NCBI RefSeq assembly: GCF_014279595.1
Contig: NZ_CP047943.1
Span: 248,001-312,000 of the forward strand
DNA: 64,000 nucleotides
Reading direction: 5' to 3'
From: Synechococcus sp. RS9909
GTDB lineage: Bacteria; Cyanobacteriota; Cyanobacteriia; PCC-6307; Cyanobiaceae
Part shown: positions 33,665 through 42,411 of the stretch, in pieces
Position numbering within the stretch: the stretch's first letter is position 1
Layout of the letters: each line of letters starts with the position of its first letter
Made by a program: the position numbers and the translations under genes
The notes under the pieces: generated by a model
Seen by the model: only the letters and a program-made list of their open reading frames with translations
Databases searched by the model: none
Told to the model about the DNA's origin: nothing

Positions 33665-34420
33665 GTGAATTGCTTGGCTGCACGATTTGCTTCGGGGCGA
33701 GCTGCTTTTGGCTCGTTGGTGATCGCTGCGGGATTCGGTGCTGGAGGGCTGTTTTCAGCGGCCCGAGCGCTTCCCCCCGAGCAGGTGGATCAAGCCTTTG
33801 CCACGGTCACGGTCTTGACCCCGGTCACGGCAGCCGGCGAGGTGAGAGCCCTGAAAGACGTAGGCATGGTGGCGTTCTTCTCCCCACTGGCCGCCGATCT
33901 ATTCGCTAGAAACTGGCGCCAGCGACAGCCCGGCGAAGCTGAGTTCCGGGTAGCGCCTCTGGCTCTGACCACGTTTGAGGCGGCCTATCTTGCGGCGCGC
34001 CAGAAGGATGAAGCGCTGCAGCGGGCCTACCTGCCCGATCCTGCCCAGATTCCGGCTGTGGTGGGTTTGCTGCAGCAGCAGGGTGTTCAGCCCGAGCGGG
34101 CCAGAACCCTGGCACGGCAGCAGCCCTACGTGCTGTGCCCCGATCCCTTGGTGCGGATCACCCCAACGGCTCAGGGGGCTGACCGCGGCGCGTCATCACG
34201 CACGGTGGTGCCCTGTGCCTTCTCCTTCACCACGATGGCTCTGCTGGTCAACCAGAGCAACGTCTCAGCCAAGCGGCCCACCGTGCTGAAGGCCTATTCG
34301 CTCGATGAGATGGTGCGCTTCCTTTCAAGTGAGAACGGGGAGGATGCCCGCAACCTGGTCATCACCTCCCCGATCCCCCGCCCCGCCAGCCCGGCTCAGG
34401 CGGCTTCGCCTTCCGATTGA
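33665..34420 (+). CDS. Tic22-like periplasmic protein
   Basis: A 251-residue protein starting at a GTG, with a signal peptide (Arg-containing start, hydrophobic AAGFGAGGLFSAARA, then LPPEQ). The mature part shows the two-part layout of the Tic22 family: a TVTVLTP strand, VGMVAFFSPLAADLF, RVAPLALTTFEAAYLA, AYLPDPAQIPAVVGLLQQQG, then a second strand set with PYVLCPDP and VPCAFSFTTMALLV. The cyanobacterial Tic22 homologue is a periplasmic protein needed for outer-membrane biogenesis with Omp85. Here it is divergently encoded from the giant autotransporter, so a chaperone role for that client is an attractive inference. The match is by pattern, without alignment. Confidence 0.6.
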   Translation: MNCLAARFASGRAAFGSLVIAAGFGAGGLFSAARALPPEQVDQAFATVTVLTPVTAAGEVRALKDVGMVAFFSPLAADLFARNWRQRQPGEAEFRVAPLALTTFEAAYLAARQKDEALQRAYLPDPAQIPAVVGLLQQQGVQPERARTLARQQPYVLCPDPLVRITPTAQGADRGASSRTVVPCAFSFTTMALLVNQSNVSAKRPTVLKAYSLDEMVRFLSSENGEDARNLVITSPIPRPASPAQAASPSD

Positions 34421-34725
34421 GCGGCGTCAACCTGAGCTCCATCCACTGTGGCGATCGGCTCCAGGCCAGCGGCGGCGATCAATTGTGTGAGCGTGACCGT
34501 CATGCTCTGCTGAGCTGATGCCAGCTGACGCAGGCGGAAGCGGTGCTCATTGAGTTCGTTCTCACAACGGATGAGGTCGTTGAGCACCACCACAGCATCG
34601 GCGGGCAGGGCCTCCATCGGATAGACCCGACCGTCGAGGGTGAGGGTCTGCTGACCGCCATCTGCCGACGTTGGGTTCAGGGCTTCCGCCTGCACCATCT
34701 CTGAGGCGTTCTCGTGGTCGCTCAT
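34396..34725 (-). CDS. small DUF6447-like protein
   Basis: A 109-residue acidic protein. The core TLTLDGRVYPMEALPADAVV, followed by a helix with DLIRCENELNEHRFRLRQL and a SAQQSMTVTLTQLI helix, resembles the short DUF6447 pattern (L-T-[ILV]-D-G-x-x-Y, then a coiled-coil-like pair of helices). No membrane segment or signal peptide is seen. Its 3' end overlaps the end of the Tic22-like gene by 25 bases on the opposite strand. Function unknown. Confidence 0.6.
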   Translation of the reverse strand: MSDHENASEMVQAEALNPTSADGGQQTLTLDGRVYPMEALPADAVVVLNDLIRCENELNEHRFRLRQLASAQQSMTVTLTQLIAAAGLEPIATVDGAQVDAAQSEGEAA

Positions 34726-34762
34726 GGTTGTTGAGGTTCAACGGATGAAAAGTTGTCGAACC

Positions 34763-35608
34763 TTAGGTGAGTTCTTTTCGAGGGCTGCAGCGAATCCAGG
34801 GGTTGTGATGGCTCGGCACGGGGTCACCCTCCCGCAAGCCAGGGAAGCAGGAACGATGGAGGCCTTCACGCAGCAGGTGGGATTGGCCGCGCAGGCTCTG
34901 CGGAGCCAGGCTCATGGCCGGGGCCAGTCGCAGCACCCCTTCTCCGCAGCCATACACGGCCACAATCGCCAGCCGTTCACTGGCGGCCTCGTGGCGATCG
35001 CTGCCATGCAGGGTCCAGCCGTCGTGGTAGCTGCAATCCCCAGGCTTCAGGCCCAGCGTCGTGGCGTGGTCACGCCCATCGGCTGTCCAGGTGCGTCGAT
35101 TTTGGCTGTGGCTGCTGCTGCTGCTGCTGCCATCCAGCAGCTCACAGCAGGGATGGGGCGCGCGCCAATACTCCAGTGGTGCGTCGGCCTGGGATCGGAT
35201 CGAGCTGAGGGGGATCCAGATCGTGAGGAACTCGCAGCCCTCCACCGGAATGAACAGGGCATCCTGGTGCCAGGGGGTGTGTTCACTGCCGGGGCGCTTG
35301 CAGTAGGTCTGATCGCGCAGCAGCCACACCCGATCACTGCTGAGAAGATCGGCGGCCAGTTGGGCCGGTTCTCCCTCAAGCAGCCAGCGCTCCAGTTCCG
35401 GGTGGTCTTTCCAGAGATTTTCGCGAAAGTCCCAGTGCTGGCCGTAGCCCCGCACGCTCGCTTCGAGTGAGCTCTCTGAGGCGGATGGCTGCTGAATCAG
35501 GGAGCGGATCCGCTCCACCTTGGTGACCGCGCAGAATCCGCGCATCACCCCCTGGCGATCGATCCAGGCTGCAGCAGGCACGCTCGGATGGCAGGAGGCT
35601 GTCATCAT
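34763..35608 (-). CDS. phytanoyl-CoA dioxygenase (PhyH)-family Fe(II)/2-oxoglutarate enzyme
   Basis: A 281-residue protein with the Fe(II)-binding triad of PhyH enzymes: H114 and D116 in HTPWHQDALFIP, H201 in YHDGWTLHGSD, and R212 (ERLAIVAVYG) as the likely 2-oxoglutarate ligand. These enzymes hydroxylate or chlorinate small molecules, lipids or peptides. The start chosen is the ATG at 35606-35608 because AGGAG stands four bases upstream; a second ATG follows directly. A longer frame to 35674 would run into the divergent gene. Only 20 bases separate it from the divergently transcribed 642-residue protein. A six-residue Ser run (residues 161-166) sits in a loop. Substrate unknown. Confidence 0.82.
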   Translation of the reverse strand: MMTASCHPSVPAAAWIDRQGVMRGFCAVTKVERIRSLIQQPSASESSLEASVRGYGQHWDFRENLWKDHPELERWLLEGEPAQLAADLLSSDRVWLLRDQTYCKRPGSEHTPWHQDALFIPVEGCEFLTIWIPLSSIRSQADAPLEYWRAPHPCCELLDGSSSSSSHSQNRRTWTADGRDHATTLGLKPGDCSYHDGWTLHGSDRHEAASERLAIVAVYGCGEGVLRLAPAMSLAPQSLRGQSHLLREGLHRSCFPGLREGDPVPSHHNPWIRCSPRKELT

Positions 35609-35628
35609 GACGCTCCTGAGGTTGTTGC

Positions 35629-37557
35629 ATGCGCCCCACCTGGGACTCCTTCTGGCATGGTTCGCCGGCCGCATCGGCGTTGCTCGAACCCCTGAATCCC
35701 TCCCCGGTGCAGCGCAACTTCCTCTGCGGTCTTTCGCCGTTCGATGCCCCGGCCATCGGTCTGGAACTGTCCAAACGGGGCCTGCGTCGCCGCCCCCACA
35801 TGGCGGCCCTGATCCTCAGCAACCGACTCCAGCGCTGGCAATCCATCCTCGCGCCGTTTCTCGATGGTGACGGCGGTTGTTCCGGAGGACTGTCGCCTCG
35901 GGATCTGCAGGGCCTGCTCGAGCCGATGGTGTGCCTTCAGGCGGAGACCTGGCTGGAATTCACCGAGGCTCCCCGCGTCTGCGCCGGCCAGTCGTTTCTG
36001 CTGTTCCGTCGTCTCGCCGACGCCATGCCTCAGGAGAGGGTGGGCGCATGGCTTCAGGGATGGCATGCCGGCCTTGCCCCAGTGCTGCGCTCCAGGCTGC
36101 CTCTGCCCTCCGGGGATTGGTGGGCCGATCTGGCTCCGCTGTCGCTCGGATCCCTCGATCAGGTGGGGGTGGATCTCCATCCCGGCCGCGAGGAATGGCG
36201 GTTGCTGTTCCTCGTGCCATCGCCCCAGGCCCTGTTGCAGCAGTTGAATCTGGCACCGCCGCTCCAGGCGGCGTTGCAGGGGTTTCCACTGGCTCTGGCG
36301 CTCGGTAGTCGCCAACGGTTTCGGGATCGCTACGCCCTCGAGGTGTTTCCCCTTTATCGCCTGCAGCACACGATCACCGGTCATCCGGGGCCGATTCCCA
36401 CGGGGCCTCAGCAGTGGCCGCGTTGGCCGGCCCATCCGGCCCTGCTGCCGGCTCGAAAGCTCGACGCGCTCACCCAGCTCGGGTTGTATCACCCCTCCCT
36501 TCCCTGTGGCTCCCGAAGGGTTGCGCTGCGGGGCGGACTCAGTCATCAGAAACTGGTGTTTGAGGCCTCCGCGTTGGTCGACCACAAGGCCTACATGGGG
36601 GCGATGGTCAGTACTCCCATCGCAACGAGCTGGGATCATGCTCTCGCCTGGTTGGCCCAGGCCGATCAGGGCTGGGGTGGCTTTGCCCTGCGTCCGGGGG
36701 TGTCGGATCAGTGGGTGCCTCTGGCCTGTCTCACCCTGCTGGCTGACTGGCGAGAGCATGCCCGCCTGAAGGCGGCCTATACCCATCAGCAGCGAGCGCT
36801 GGAGTTTCTGCTCGAGTGTCCCCGTCCGGTGGGTTACAACCGTCACACGCCGGTGGATGGCGACAGTTCGATCTGGCTGCGCCGCTGTCTTCTCGCTCTC
36901 GACCGCCCCTCATCCCCGGAGCTGGATCGCTGGCTCGAGCGGATCTGGCGAGCGGATGAGGGGGTGCGCACCTATCCCGACCCTGGGTCGATCGCCGCTT
37001 TCATCCAGCGACCCGTGGCTCAACTCAGGGGTTGGTGTGCTCCCCACGACTGTGTCCTGGCCAATTTCGCCAGCGATCCAGGCCTCCCCCATGCGGCAGA
37101 GGCACTGCAGCTTCTGCGTCAACGTCTCGATCAGGGCTTCTTTCGCAGCACCTGGTGGCCCCATGACGGCCTGATGCTCAGCCTGCTGCCGCGCGGCTGT
37201 CTGCCCCGTTTGCTGGTGCGGCGTGTTCAGGCTCAGACCCTCACGCCGGCCGTGCGAGCAGCGATGCCCGAAGAGGCGGCGGAGCGCCTCGAGCGCTTTG
37301 CTCATGCGCTGTTTCTGCTGCGTCACGGCACCACCCCAGAGCAGCACCTGGCCAGTGAGCAGTTGGATCGACTGATCACCGCACCGGCGGCCTTTCAGTC
37401 GTTGCTCGTGATGCAGCTTCCCGATCCGGATGTTGAGGATCCGGCGGATCAGGCCAACTGGCGCTGGGCTGGTGACCGGGAAGGGGGCCTGGCGCCTGAC
37501 CCCCATGGCTATCTCGCTGCTGCGTTAGTGCTGAGCGCTCAGGTGCGATCCAGATAG
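35629..37557 (+). CDS. unrecognised 642-residue protein with terpene-cyclase-like (alpha-toroid) C-terminal half
   Basis: I do not recognise the family. The N-terminal ~320 residues are alpha/beta-like, with a conserved-looking VALRGGLSHQKLVFEAS segment. The C-terminal half has features of alpha/alpha-toroid enzymes (terpene cyclases, prenyltransferases): paired helices, QGWGGFALRPG, TPVDGDSSIWLRRCL with a DxDS motif at D410-D412-S413 comparable in position type to the DxDD acid of class II cyclases, RADEGVRTYPDPGS and RSTWWPHDGLMLSLL. No membrane segment or signal is seen. GAGG lies eight bases before the ATG. It is divergent from the PhyH gene, and its 3' end overlaps the Nif11-like gene by 19 bases. 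It could be a biosynthetic enzyme acting with these neighbours. Confidence 0.6.
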   Translation: MRPTWDSFWHGSPAASALLEPLNPSPVQRNFLCGLSPFDAPAIGLELSKRGLRRRPHMAALILSNRLQRWQSILAPFLDGDGGCSGGLSPRDLQGLLEPMVCLQAETWLEFTEAPRVCAGQSFLLFRRLADAMPQERVGAWLQGWHAGLAPVLRSRLPLPSGDWWADLAPLSLGSLDQVGVDLHPGREEWRLLFLVPSPQALLQQLNLAPPLQAALQGFPLALALGSRQRFRDRYALEVFPLYRLQHTITGHPGPIPTGPQQWPRWPAHPALLPARKLDALTQLGLYHPSLPCGSRRVALRGGLSHQKLVFEASALVDHKAYMGAMVSTPIATSWDHALAWLAQADQGWGGFALRPGVSDQWVPLACLTLLADWREHARLKAAYTHQQRALEFLLECPRPVGYNRHTPVDGDSSIWLRRCLLALDRPSSPELDRWLERIWRADEGVRTYPDPGSIAAFIQRPVAQLRGWCAPHDCVLANFASDPGLPHAAEALQLLRQRLDQGFFRSTWWPHDGLMLSLLPRGCLPRLLVRRVQAQTLTPAVRAAMPEEAAERLERFAHALFLLRHGTTPEQHLASEQLDRLITAPAAFQSLLVMQLPDPDVEDPADQANWRWAGDREGGLAPDPHGYLAAALVLSAQVRSR

Positions 37558-37802
37558 GCCTGGAAGTCGTTCATGCCGAAGAGGTCGTCGATGCCGCCCT
37601 CCACCAGTAGATCGAGGTCGTCGTCGCTCATCGCCAGGATCTGCTCCGCCTGGGCCCGGAGCAGGTCGGCTGCCCTCACCTGAAATCCCTTCTCCCTGGC
37701 CAGGCTCAGTACCCCCTGGAGATCGAGGCTGCTGAGCTGGTCCTGCAGGTCGGGGCTGCTGTCGATGCTGTTGAGAAAGGCCTCGAGATCTTGGCTGGCC
37801 AT
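37539..37802 (-). CDS. Nif11-type leader peptide protein (possible RiPP precursor)
   Basis: An 87-residue protein. The start DLEAFLNSIDSSPDLQDQL followed by GVLSLAREKGFQVRAADLL matches the Nif11/N11P leader family, which recruits peptide-modifying enzymes in cyanobacteria. The leader continues to MSDDDLDLLVEGG, a double-Gly cleavage-type end at residues 69-70, leaving a 17-residue tail (IDDLFGMNDFQAYLDRT). The tail has no Cys and only one Thr, so a lanthipeptide is excluded. It may be a precursor modified in another way, or a stand-alone Nif11 protein without a core. No lanthionine synthetase or peptidase-transporter gene is in the window. Confidence 0.78.
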   Translation of the reverse strand: MASQDLEAFLNSIDSSPDLQDQLSSLDLQGVLSLAREKGFQVRAADLLRAQAEQILAMSDDDLDLLVEGGIDDLFGMNDFQAYLDRT

Positions 37803-37873
37803 GGCAAGGCAGGTGGACGCTCTGGTCTGAATCCTGTCATCAGCGCGATTGGCGCCCCATAGGATCGGGCCAC

Positions 37874-38755
37874 GTGGCTGAAATCAACGTGCATCTCCAC
37901 TTTCTGATCCCTTGTTACGGCGGTCAGATCTCGGAAGTGACCTTCACCAGCTTTGTGCGTTTCATCGCCAGGGCACCGCAGTGGGGACTCGAGTGGAGCC
38001 TGGACACGTTGGTGAATGAAAGTCTGATTCCCCGCGGCAGGAATGCGCTGGTGGCCAGGGCGATGAACAATCCCCGGGCGACCCACCTGATGTTTGTGGA
38101 TGCCGATATCGGCTTCGACCCTGAATACATCCTGATGCTGCTTCAGGAGGATGTCGATGTGATCGGGGGCGGCTACCCCAAAAAAAGCCTGCCGATCGAC
38201 TACGTGATCAATCCGCTCCCTGATGGCGAGGTGGATGACACCAAAGCGGAGGTGGAGCGCATCGGCACCGGTTTCTTGCTGTTGAAGCGTGAGGTGTTCA
38301 CACGGATGGCGGAAGCGATGCCGGAGCTCCGTTACACGGACGACTGTGGCCTCGACCCCTCCATCAACACCCATCTCCATGCCTTCTTCGAATGCGGGTT
38401 GTTCGGTGAAAAAGTGTTCATGAGCGAAGACTGGCTCTTCTGTAATCGCTGGCGCTCCCTTGGGGGCAGGATCTTCATTTCCAAGCGTTTTGCCCTCACC
38501 CATGTGGGCAGCTATGCCTTTTCGGAGGCTTCGCAGGCGGCTTTGTTATCGCGCCTGAGTTCCCAGATGGCAGTCAATCCGGCCTCGGCCGCTTCGGTGG
38601 CAGCGACGTCTGTTGTCGACCTGGCGGTGAAAGAGGCGAAACCCGGGAAATCAGCCAAAACCAGCAAAACCAGCAAAACAGCCAAAACAACGTCCAAAAC
38701 CACTGCGGCGGCCCGGCGTCGCACCAAGCCGGCCGACAGCCGCCCGGCAGACTGA
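37874..38755 (+). CDS. GT-A-fold glycosyltransferase-like protein with basic Ser/Thr/Lys tail
   Basis: A 293-residue protein starting at GTG 37874. The glycosyltransferase 2-like fold is indicated by HFLIPCYGG at the start, [17 protein letters not shown], and a metal/nucleotide-binding D76-A-D78 in [10 protein letters not shown], followed by [13 protein letters not shown] and an EDWLFCNRW acceptor-side segment. From about residue 252 to the end it carries a Lys/Ser/Thr/Ala-rich tail ([15 protein letters not shown]) ending in Arg-rich sequence, which is not part of the fold and may contact membranes or polyanions. It has 71 bases of shared upstream region with the Nif11-like gene. Donor and acceptor unknown. 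Confidence 0.75.
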   Translation: MAEINVHLHFLIPCYGGQISEVTFTSFVRFIARAPQWGLEWSLDTLVNESLIPRGRNALVARAMNNPRATHLMFVDADIGFDPEYILMLLQEDVDVIGGGYPKKSLPIDYVINPLPDGEVDDTKAEVERIGTGFLLLKREVFTRMAEAMPELRYTDDCGLDPSINTHLHAFFECGLFGEKVFMSEDWLFCNRWRSLGGRIFISKRFALTHVGSYAFSEASQAALLSRLSSQMAVNPASAASVAATSVVDLAVKEAKPGKSAKTSKTSKTAKTTSKTTAAARRRTKPADSRPAD

Positions 38756-38781
38756 GCGACGGTTTGTCGCTCAGCCCTTCC

Positions 38782-40080
38782 ATGACGCAACTGCAGAGCC
38801 TGCGCGGCATGGTGGATCTGCTGCCGGAGCAGACCCGGCGCTGGCAGGCGGTGGAGGCCGTGGTTCGGGCTCAGATGCAGCGGTGGTGCTGTGAAGAGAT
38901 TCGAACACCCCTCCTGGAAGTCACCGAATTGTTTGCCCGCGGCATCGGCGAGGGCACCGATGTGGTGGGTAAGGAGATGTATTCCTTCATCGATCGGGGT
39001 GATCGCTCCTGCACGCTTCGGCCGGAGGGAACGGCCTCCGTGGTGCGCGCGGCCCTGCAGAACGGCCTCCTCGCCCAGGGGGTGCAACGCCTCTGGTACG
39101 GCGGCCCGATGTTCCGCTACGAGCGACCCCAGGCTGGCCGACAACGCCAGTTTCACCAGATCGGGGTCGAATGGCTCGGCGTCTCCACAGCCGCCAGCGA
39201 TGCCGAGGTGATCGCCCTTGCCTGGGATCTCCTCGCGGAACTGGGCGTGACGGGTCTGGCCCTGGAGGTCAACAGCCTCGGCACTCCGGAAGACCGAAAG
39301 CTATACCGCAGCACGCTGGTGGCCTGGTTGGAGAAGCGAAGCGACGCCCTCGATCCCGACGCTCAGCAGCGGCTGCAGACCAATCCCCTGCGCATTCTCG
39401 ACAGCAAACACCCCCAGACCAAGGCGGTGCTGCAGGACGCTCCCACCCTCGAGCAGAGCCTTGCTCCGTCCAGCCGGGCTCGCTTTGAGGCCGTGCTCGA
39501 GGCGTTGCAGGATCTGGCGATTCCTGTGCAGCGCAACCCCCATCTGGTGCGTGGTCTGGATTACTACGGCCACACCGCCTTTGAAATCACCAGCAACCAG
39601 CTGGGTGCCCAGGCCACCGTGTGTGGAGGCGGTCGATACGACGGCTTGGTGCAGCAGTTGGGTGGCCCGCCAACGCCGGCCATCGGCTGGGCCCTCGGCA
39701 TGGAGCGCCTGTTGCTGGTGCTCGAGGCGGCGGCCCAGGTTGATCCAGCTGGCCGGGCCGCGCAGTTGGTGCGTGCCCAGGGGCCTGTGGCTTATGTGGT
39801 GCATCGTGGCGAGGCGGCGGCGCGCCAGGCGCTGGTGCTCTGTCGCGGTTTGCGTCAGCGCGGTGTGGCCGTGGAGCTGGATGCCACCGGATCGGCCTTC
39901 GCCAAGCAGTTCAAACGGGCTGATCGCAGCGGCGCTGACTGGGCGCTCGTGCTGGGTGACGCCGAAGTGGAACGGGGCGTTGTGAAGCTCAAGCCCCTGC
40001 AGGCTGAAGTCGGCGAGACGGCCCAGGAGGAGCTGCCGGTGGCCGATCTCGATCGACTCGCCCTATGCCTTGGCCATTGA
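38782..40080 (+). CDS. hisS: histidyl-tRNA synthetase
   Basis: Charges tRNA-His with histidine. A class II synthetase of 432 residues with motif 2 ([22 protein letters not shown]), the histidine-specific [15 protein letters not shown], motif 3 ([11 protein letters not shown]) and a C-terminal anticodon-binding domain from about residue 330. The ATG at 38782 begins [10 protein letters not shown], the family-typical start; an in-frame TTG 18 bases earlier is less likely. The next gene begins one base after the stop, so the glycosyltransferase-ugd-epimerase cluster may be cotranscribed with it. Confidence 0.97.
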   Translation: MTQLQSLRGMVDLLPEQTRRWQAVEAVVRAQMQRWCCEEIRTPLLEVTELFARGIGEGTDVVGKEMYSFIDRGDRSCTLRPEGTASVVRAALQNGLLAQGVQRLWYGGPMFRYERPQAGRQRQFHQIGVEWLGVSTAASDAEVIALAWDLLAELGVTGLALEVNSLGTPEDRKLYRSTLVAWLEKRSDALDPDAQQRLQTNPLRILDSKHPQTKAVLQDAPTLEQSLAPSSRARFEAVLEALQDLAIPVQRNPHLVRGLDYYGHTAFEITSNQLGAQATVCGGGRYDGLVQQLGGPPTPAIGWALGMERLLLVLEAAAQVDPAGRAAQLVRAQGPVAYVVHRGEAAARQALVLCRGLRQRGVAVELDATGSAFAKQFKRADRSGADWALVLGDAEVERGVVKLKPLQAEVGETAQEELPVADLDRLALCLGH

Positions 40081-40081
40081 C

Positions 40082-40978
40082 ATGCCCGCAGCTCAGAAGC
40101 CCCCCGCAGACCTGCACGGCGCCGCGATCGGGCCCAGGGGAGCTGCGGTGGTGACGCCTTATCACCTCGAACCGCTCGAGTGGCTGGAGCGTTGTCATCG
40201 CAGCTGCCTGGATCAGCAGGGTGGCTGGGCTCTGCGTCACGTGATGGTGGCGGACGGGCATCCGCGCGACGACGTGGACGCCTGGGATGTGGAGCACATC
40301 CGCTTGCCCCGGGCCCATGCCGATAACGGCAACACCCCTCGCTGCCTCGGTGCAATTTCCGCGATCAATCAGGGCTATTGGCCGATCCTGTTTCTCGATG
40401 CCGACAACTGGTACCAGCCTTGGCATCTCGACAGTGTGGTTGCCTTGCGTCACCGTCATCCCATTGCTGATGTGCTGGCGATGGGCCGTCAGTGCGTGCT
40501 CCCCGACGGCACCCCCATCCCCGGCCTGCCCGAAGAGGACCTGGAGCATCGCCATGTCGACACGTCCTGCTACGTGTTCTATCCCTCCGCTTTTCGTGCC
40601 CTGCCCCTGTGGGGGATGATGCCTCCGGCATTAGGCCCTGTGTGCGACCGTTTCATGCTGGGATCACTTCATGAGCTTGGCCTTGTGATCGCCGGCACCC
40701 ATCACCCGAGCGTCGTCTTCACGACTCACTACAGCTGGGGCTATCAGGCTCTGGACCAGCCTGTTCCCGATGACGTGCATGACGTCGATTGGAAGCGGGT
40801 GAATGCCGGCTTTGATCCGGTCGAGGTGTTTCGTCGCACCGGCCTCTCCGTTCAGCTCACGCGGCCGTCGGTCGGTGCGCCTCTGGAAGCGTCCTCTCGG
40901 GGGTCGAGCGTCAGTGGTCCTCCCCTGGATGCCGCCACGACCATGCCAACGATGATCACCTCGCGCCCCACGGCATGA
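40082..40978 (+). CDS. glycosyltransferase family 2-like protein
   Basis: A 298-residue protein with a GT-A fold: VVTPYHLEPLEWLERCHRSC at the start (the strand-helix of the nucleotide site) and L-D106-A-D108 in FLDADNWYQPWH as the DXD motif. It likely adds a sugar to a surface polysaccharide or lipid, in keeping with the following UDP-glucuronate genes. The ATG lies one base past the hisS stop, and its own stop overlaps the ugd start (ATGA). The last ~40 residues are low-complexity Ser/Pro/Thr. Confidence 0.75.
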   Translation: MPAAQKPPADLHGAAIGPRGAAVVTPYHLEPLEWLERCHRSCLDQQGGWALRHVMVADGHPRDDVDAWDVEHIRLPRAHADNGNTPRCLGAISAINQGYWPILFLDADNWYQPWHLDSVVALRHRHPIADVLAMGRQCVLPDGTPIPGLPEEDLEHRHVDTSCYVFYPSAFRALPLWGMMPPALGPVCDRFMLGSLHELGLVIAGTHHPSVVFTTHYSWGYQALDQPVPDDVHDVDWKRVNAGFDPVEVFRRTGLSVQLTRPSVGAPLEASSRGSSVSGPPLDAATTMPTMITSRPTA

Positions 40979-42411
40979 CATTCCCTTCGATCCGCACCAT
41001 CTGCTGCATCGGCGCCGGCTATGTGGGCGGTCCGACGATGGCGGTGATCGCCGACCGCTGCCCGGCTGTGCAGGTGACGGTGGTGGACATCAACCAGGCC
41101 CGCATCGAGGCCTGGAATGACGCTGACCTCAGCAAGCTGCCGGTGTATGAGCCGGGGCTGGATGCGGTGGTGGGCCGGGCCCGCGGCCGCAACCTCCACT
41201 TCTCCACCGCCGTGGAGGAGCAGATCGCCGCCGCCGATATGGTGTTCATCTCCGTGAACACCCCCACCAAAACCAAAGGGCTCGGGGCTGGGCAGGCCAG
41301 TGACCTGCGCTGGGTCGAGGCCTGCGCCCGCAGCGTCGCCAAAGCCGCCACCGGCCACACGATCGTGGTGGAGAAGAGCACCCTGCCGGTGCGCACCGCC
41401 GAGGCGGTTCAGTCGATCCTTGCTGCTGCCGACCCCAACGGCGGCGCGCGCAGTTTCTCGGTGCTCTCCAATCCGGAGTTTCTGGCGGAGGGCACCGCCA
41501 TCCGCGATCTGGAGGCGCCGGATCGGGTGTTGATCGGCGGTGAGGACCCTGCTGCGATCGAGGCCCTCGCCGCGATCTACGCCAGCTGGGTGCCCGATGA
41601 GCGGATTCTGCGCACCAATCTCTGGAGCAGTGAGCTGTCCAAGCTCACCGCCAATGCCTTCCTGGCGCAGCGGATCAGCTCGATCAACAGCATTGCCGCC
41701 TTCTGTGAGGCCACCGGCGCCGATGTGCGGGAAGTGGCGCGGGCGATCGGCACCGACAGCCGCATCGGCCCGAAGTTTCTCCAGGCGGGGCCGGGGTTCG
41801 GCGGCAGCTGTTTCCAGAAAGACATCCTCAATCTGGTGTATCTCTGTCGCCATTTCGGCCTGCCCGAGGTGGCCGATTACTGGGAGTCGGTGGTGCAGCT
41901 CAACACCTGGCAGCAGCACCGCATCGCCAGGCTGGTGGTGCAGAAACTCTTCGGCACGGTGACCGGTAAGCGGTTGGCGATCCTGGGCTTCGCCTTCAAG
42001 GCCGACACCAACGACACGCGCGAGGCACCGGCGATCCGCATCTGCCGCGATCTGCTCGAGGAGGGGGCCCAGCTGGCGATCCACGACCCGAAGGTGGAAC
42101 CGGATCAGATCGAGCGCGACCTGCGTCTGTCCGCCAGTGAGGCGCCCGATGCGGAGGCGGGCCCCACCCGGGCGGCCCTGAGCGGTGAGGGCACCTGGTG
42201 GAGCAGCGCTGTGGTGGAGGAGGCCCTGGCCGGTGCCGATGCGGTGCTGATCCTCACGGAATGGCAGCATTACCGCTCACTCGATTGGGCGGCCCTGGCG
42301 CCGCTGATGCGTCAGCCCGCCTGGGTGTTTGATGCCCGCTCCGTGGTGGATCCCGATCAGGTGCATGCCGCCGGCCTGAAGCTCTGGCGCATCGGCGAGG
42401 GCCAGCCATGA
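40975..42411 (+). CDS. ugd: UDP-glucose 6-dehydrogenase
   Basis: Oxidises UDP-glucose to UDP-glucuronate with two NAD+. The 478 residues include the NAD site GAGYVGGPTM, VFISVNTPTKTKG, the LSNPEFLAEGTAIRDL signature, and the catalytic Cys in FGGSCFQKDILN. The GGPT form and overall length resemble the eukaryote-like UGDH branch rather than the short bacterial one. It overlaps both neighbours by four bases and supplies the substrate of the next gene's product. Confidence 0.95.
   Translation: MTFPSIRTICCIGAGYVGGPTMAVIADRCPAVQVTVVDINQARIEAWNDADLSKLPVYEPGLDAVVGRARGRNLHFSTAVEEQIAAADMVFISVNTPTKTKGLGAGQASDLRWVEACARSVAKAATGHTIVVEKSTLPVRTAEAVQSILAAADPNGGARSFSVLSNPEFLAEGTAIRDLEAPDRVLIGGEDPAAIEALAAIYASWVPDERILRTNLWSSELSKLTANAFLAQRISSINSIAAFCEATGADVREVARAIGTDSRIGPKFLQAGPGFGGSCFQKDILNLVYLCRHFGLPEVADYWESVVQLNTWQQHRIARLVVQKLFGTVTGKRLAILGFAFKADTNDTREAPAIRICRDLLEEGAQLAIHDPKVEPDQIERDLRLSASEAPDAEAGPTRAALSGEGTWWSSAVVEEALAGADAVLILTEWQHYRSLDWAALAPLMRQPAWVFDARSVVDPDQVHAAGLKLWRIGEGQP

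Noticed and set aside
37539-37802. Nif11-like protein as a lanthipeptide (prochlorosin) precursor
   Set aside because: The tail after the Gly-Gly site has no Cys, so thioether rings are impossible, and no LanM gene is present.
40120-40980. Long minus-strand frame opposite the glycosyltransferase/ugd genes
   Set aside because: Codon pattern and product look like the antisense of well-identified genes.
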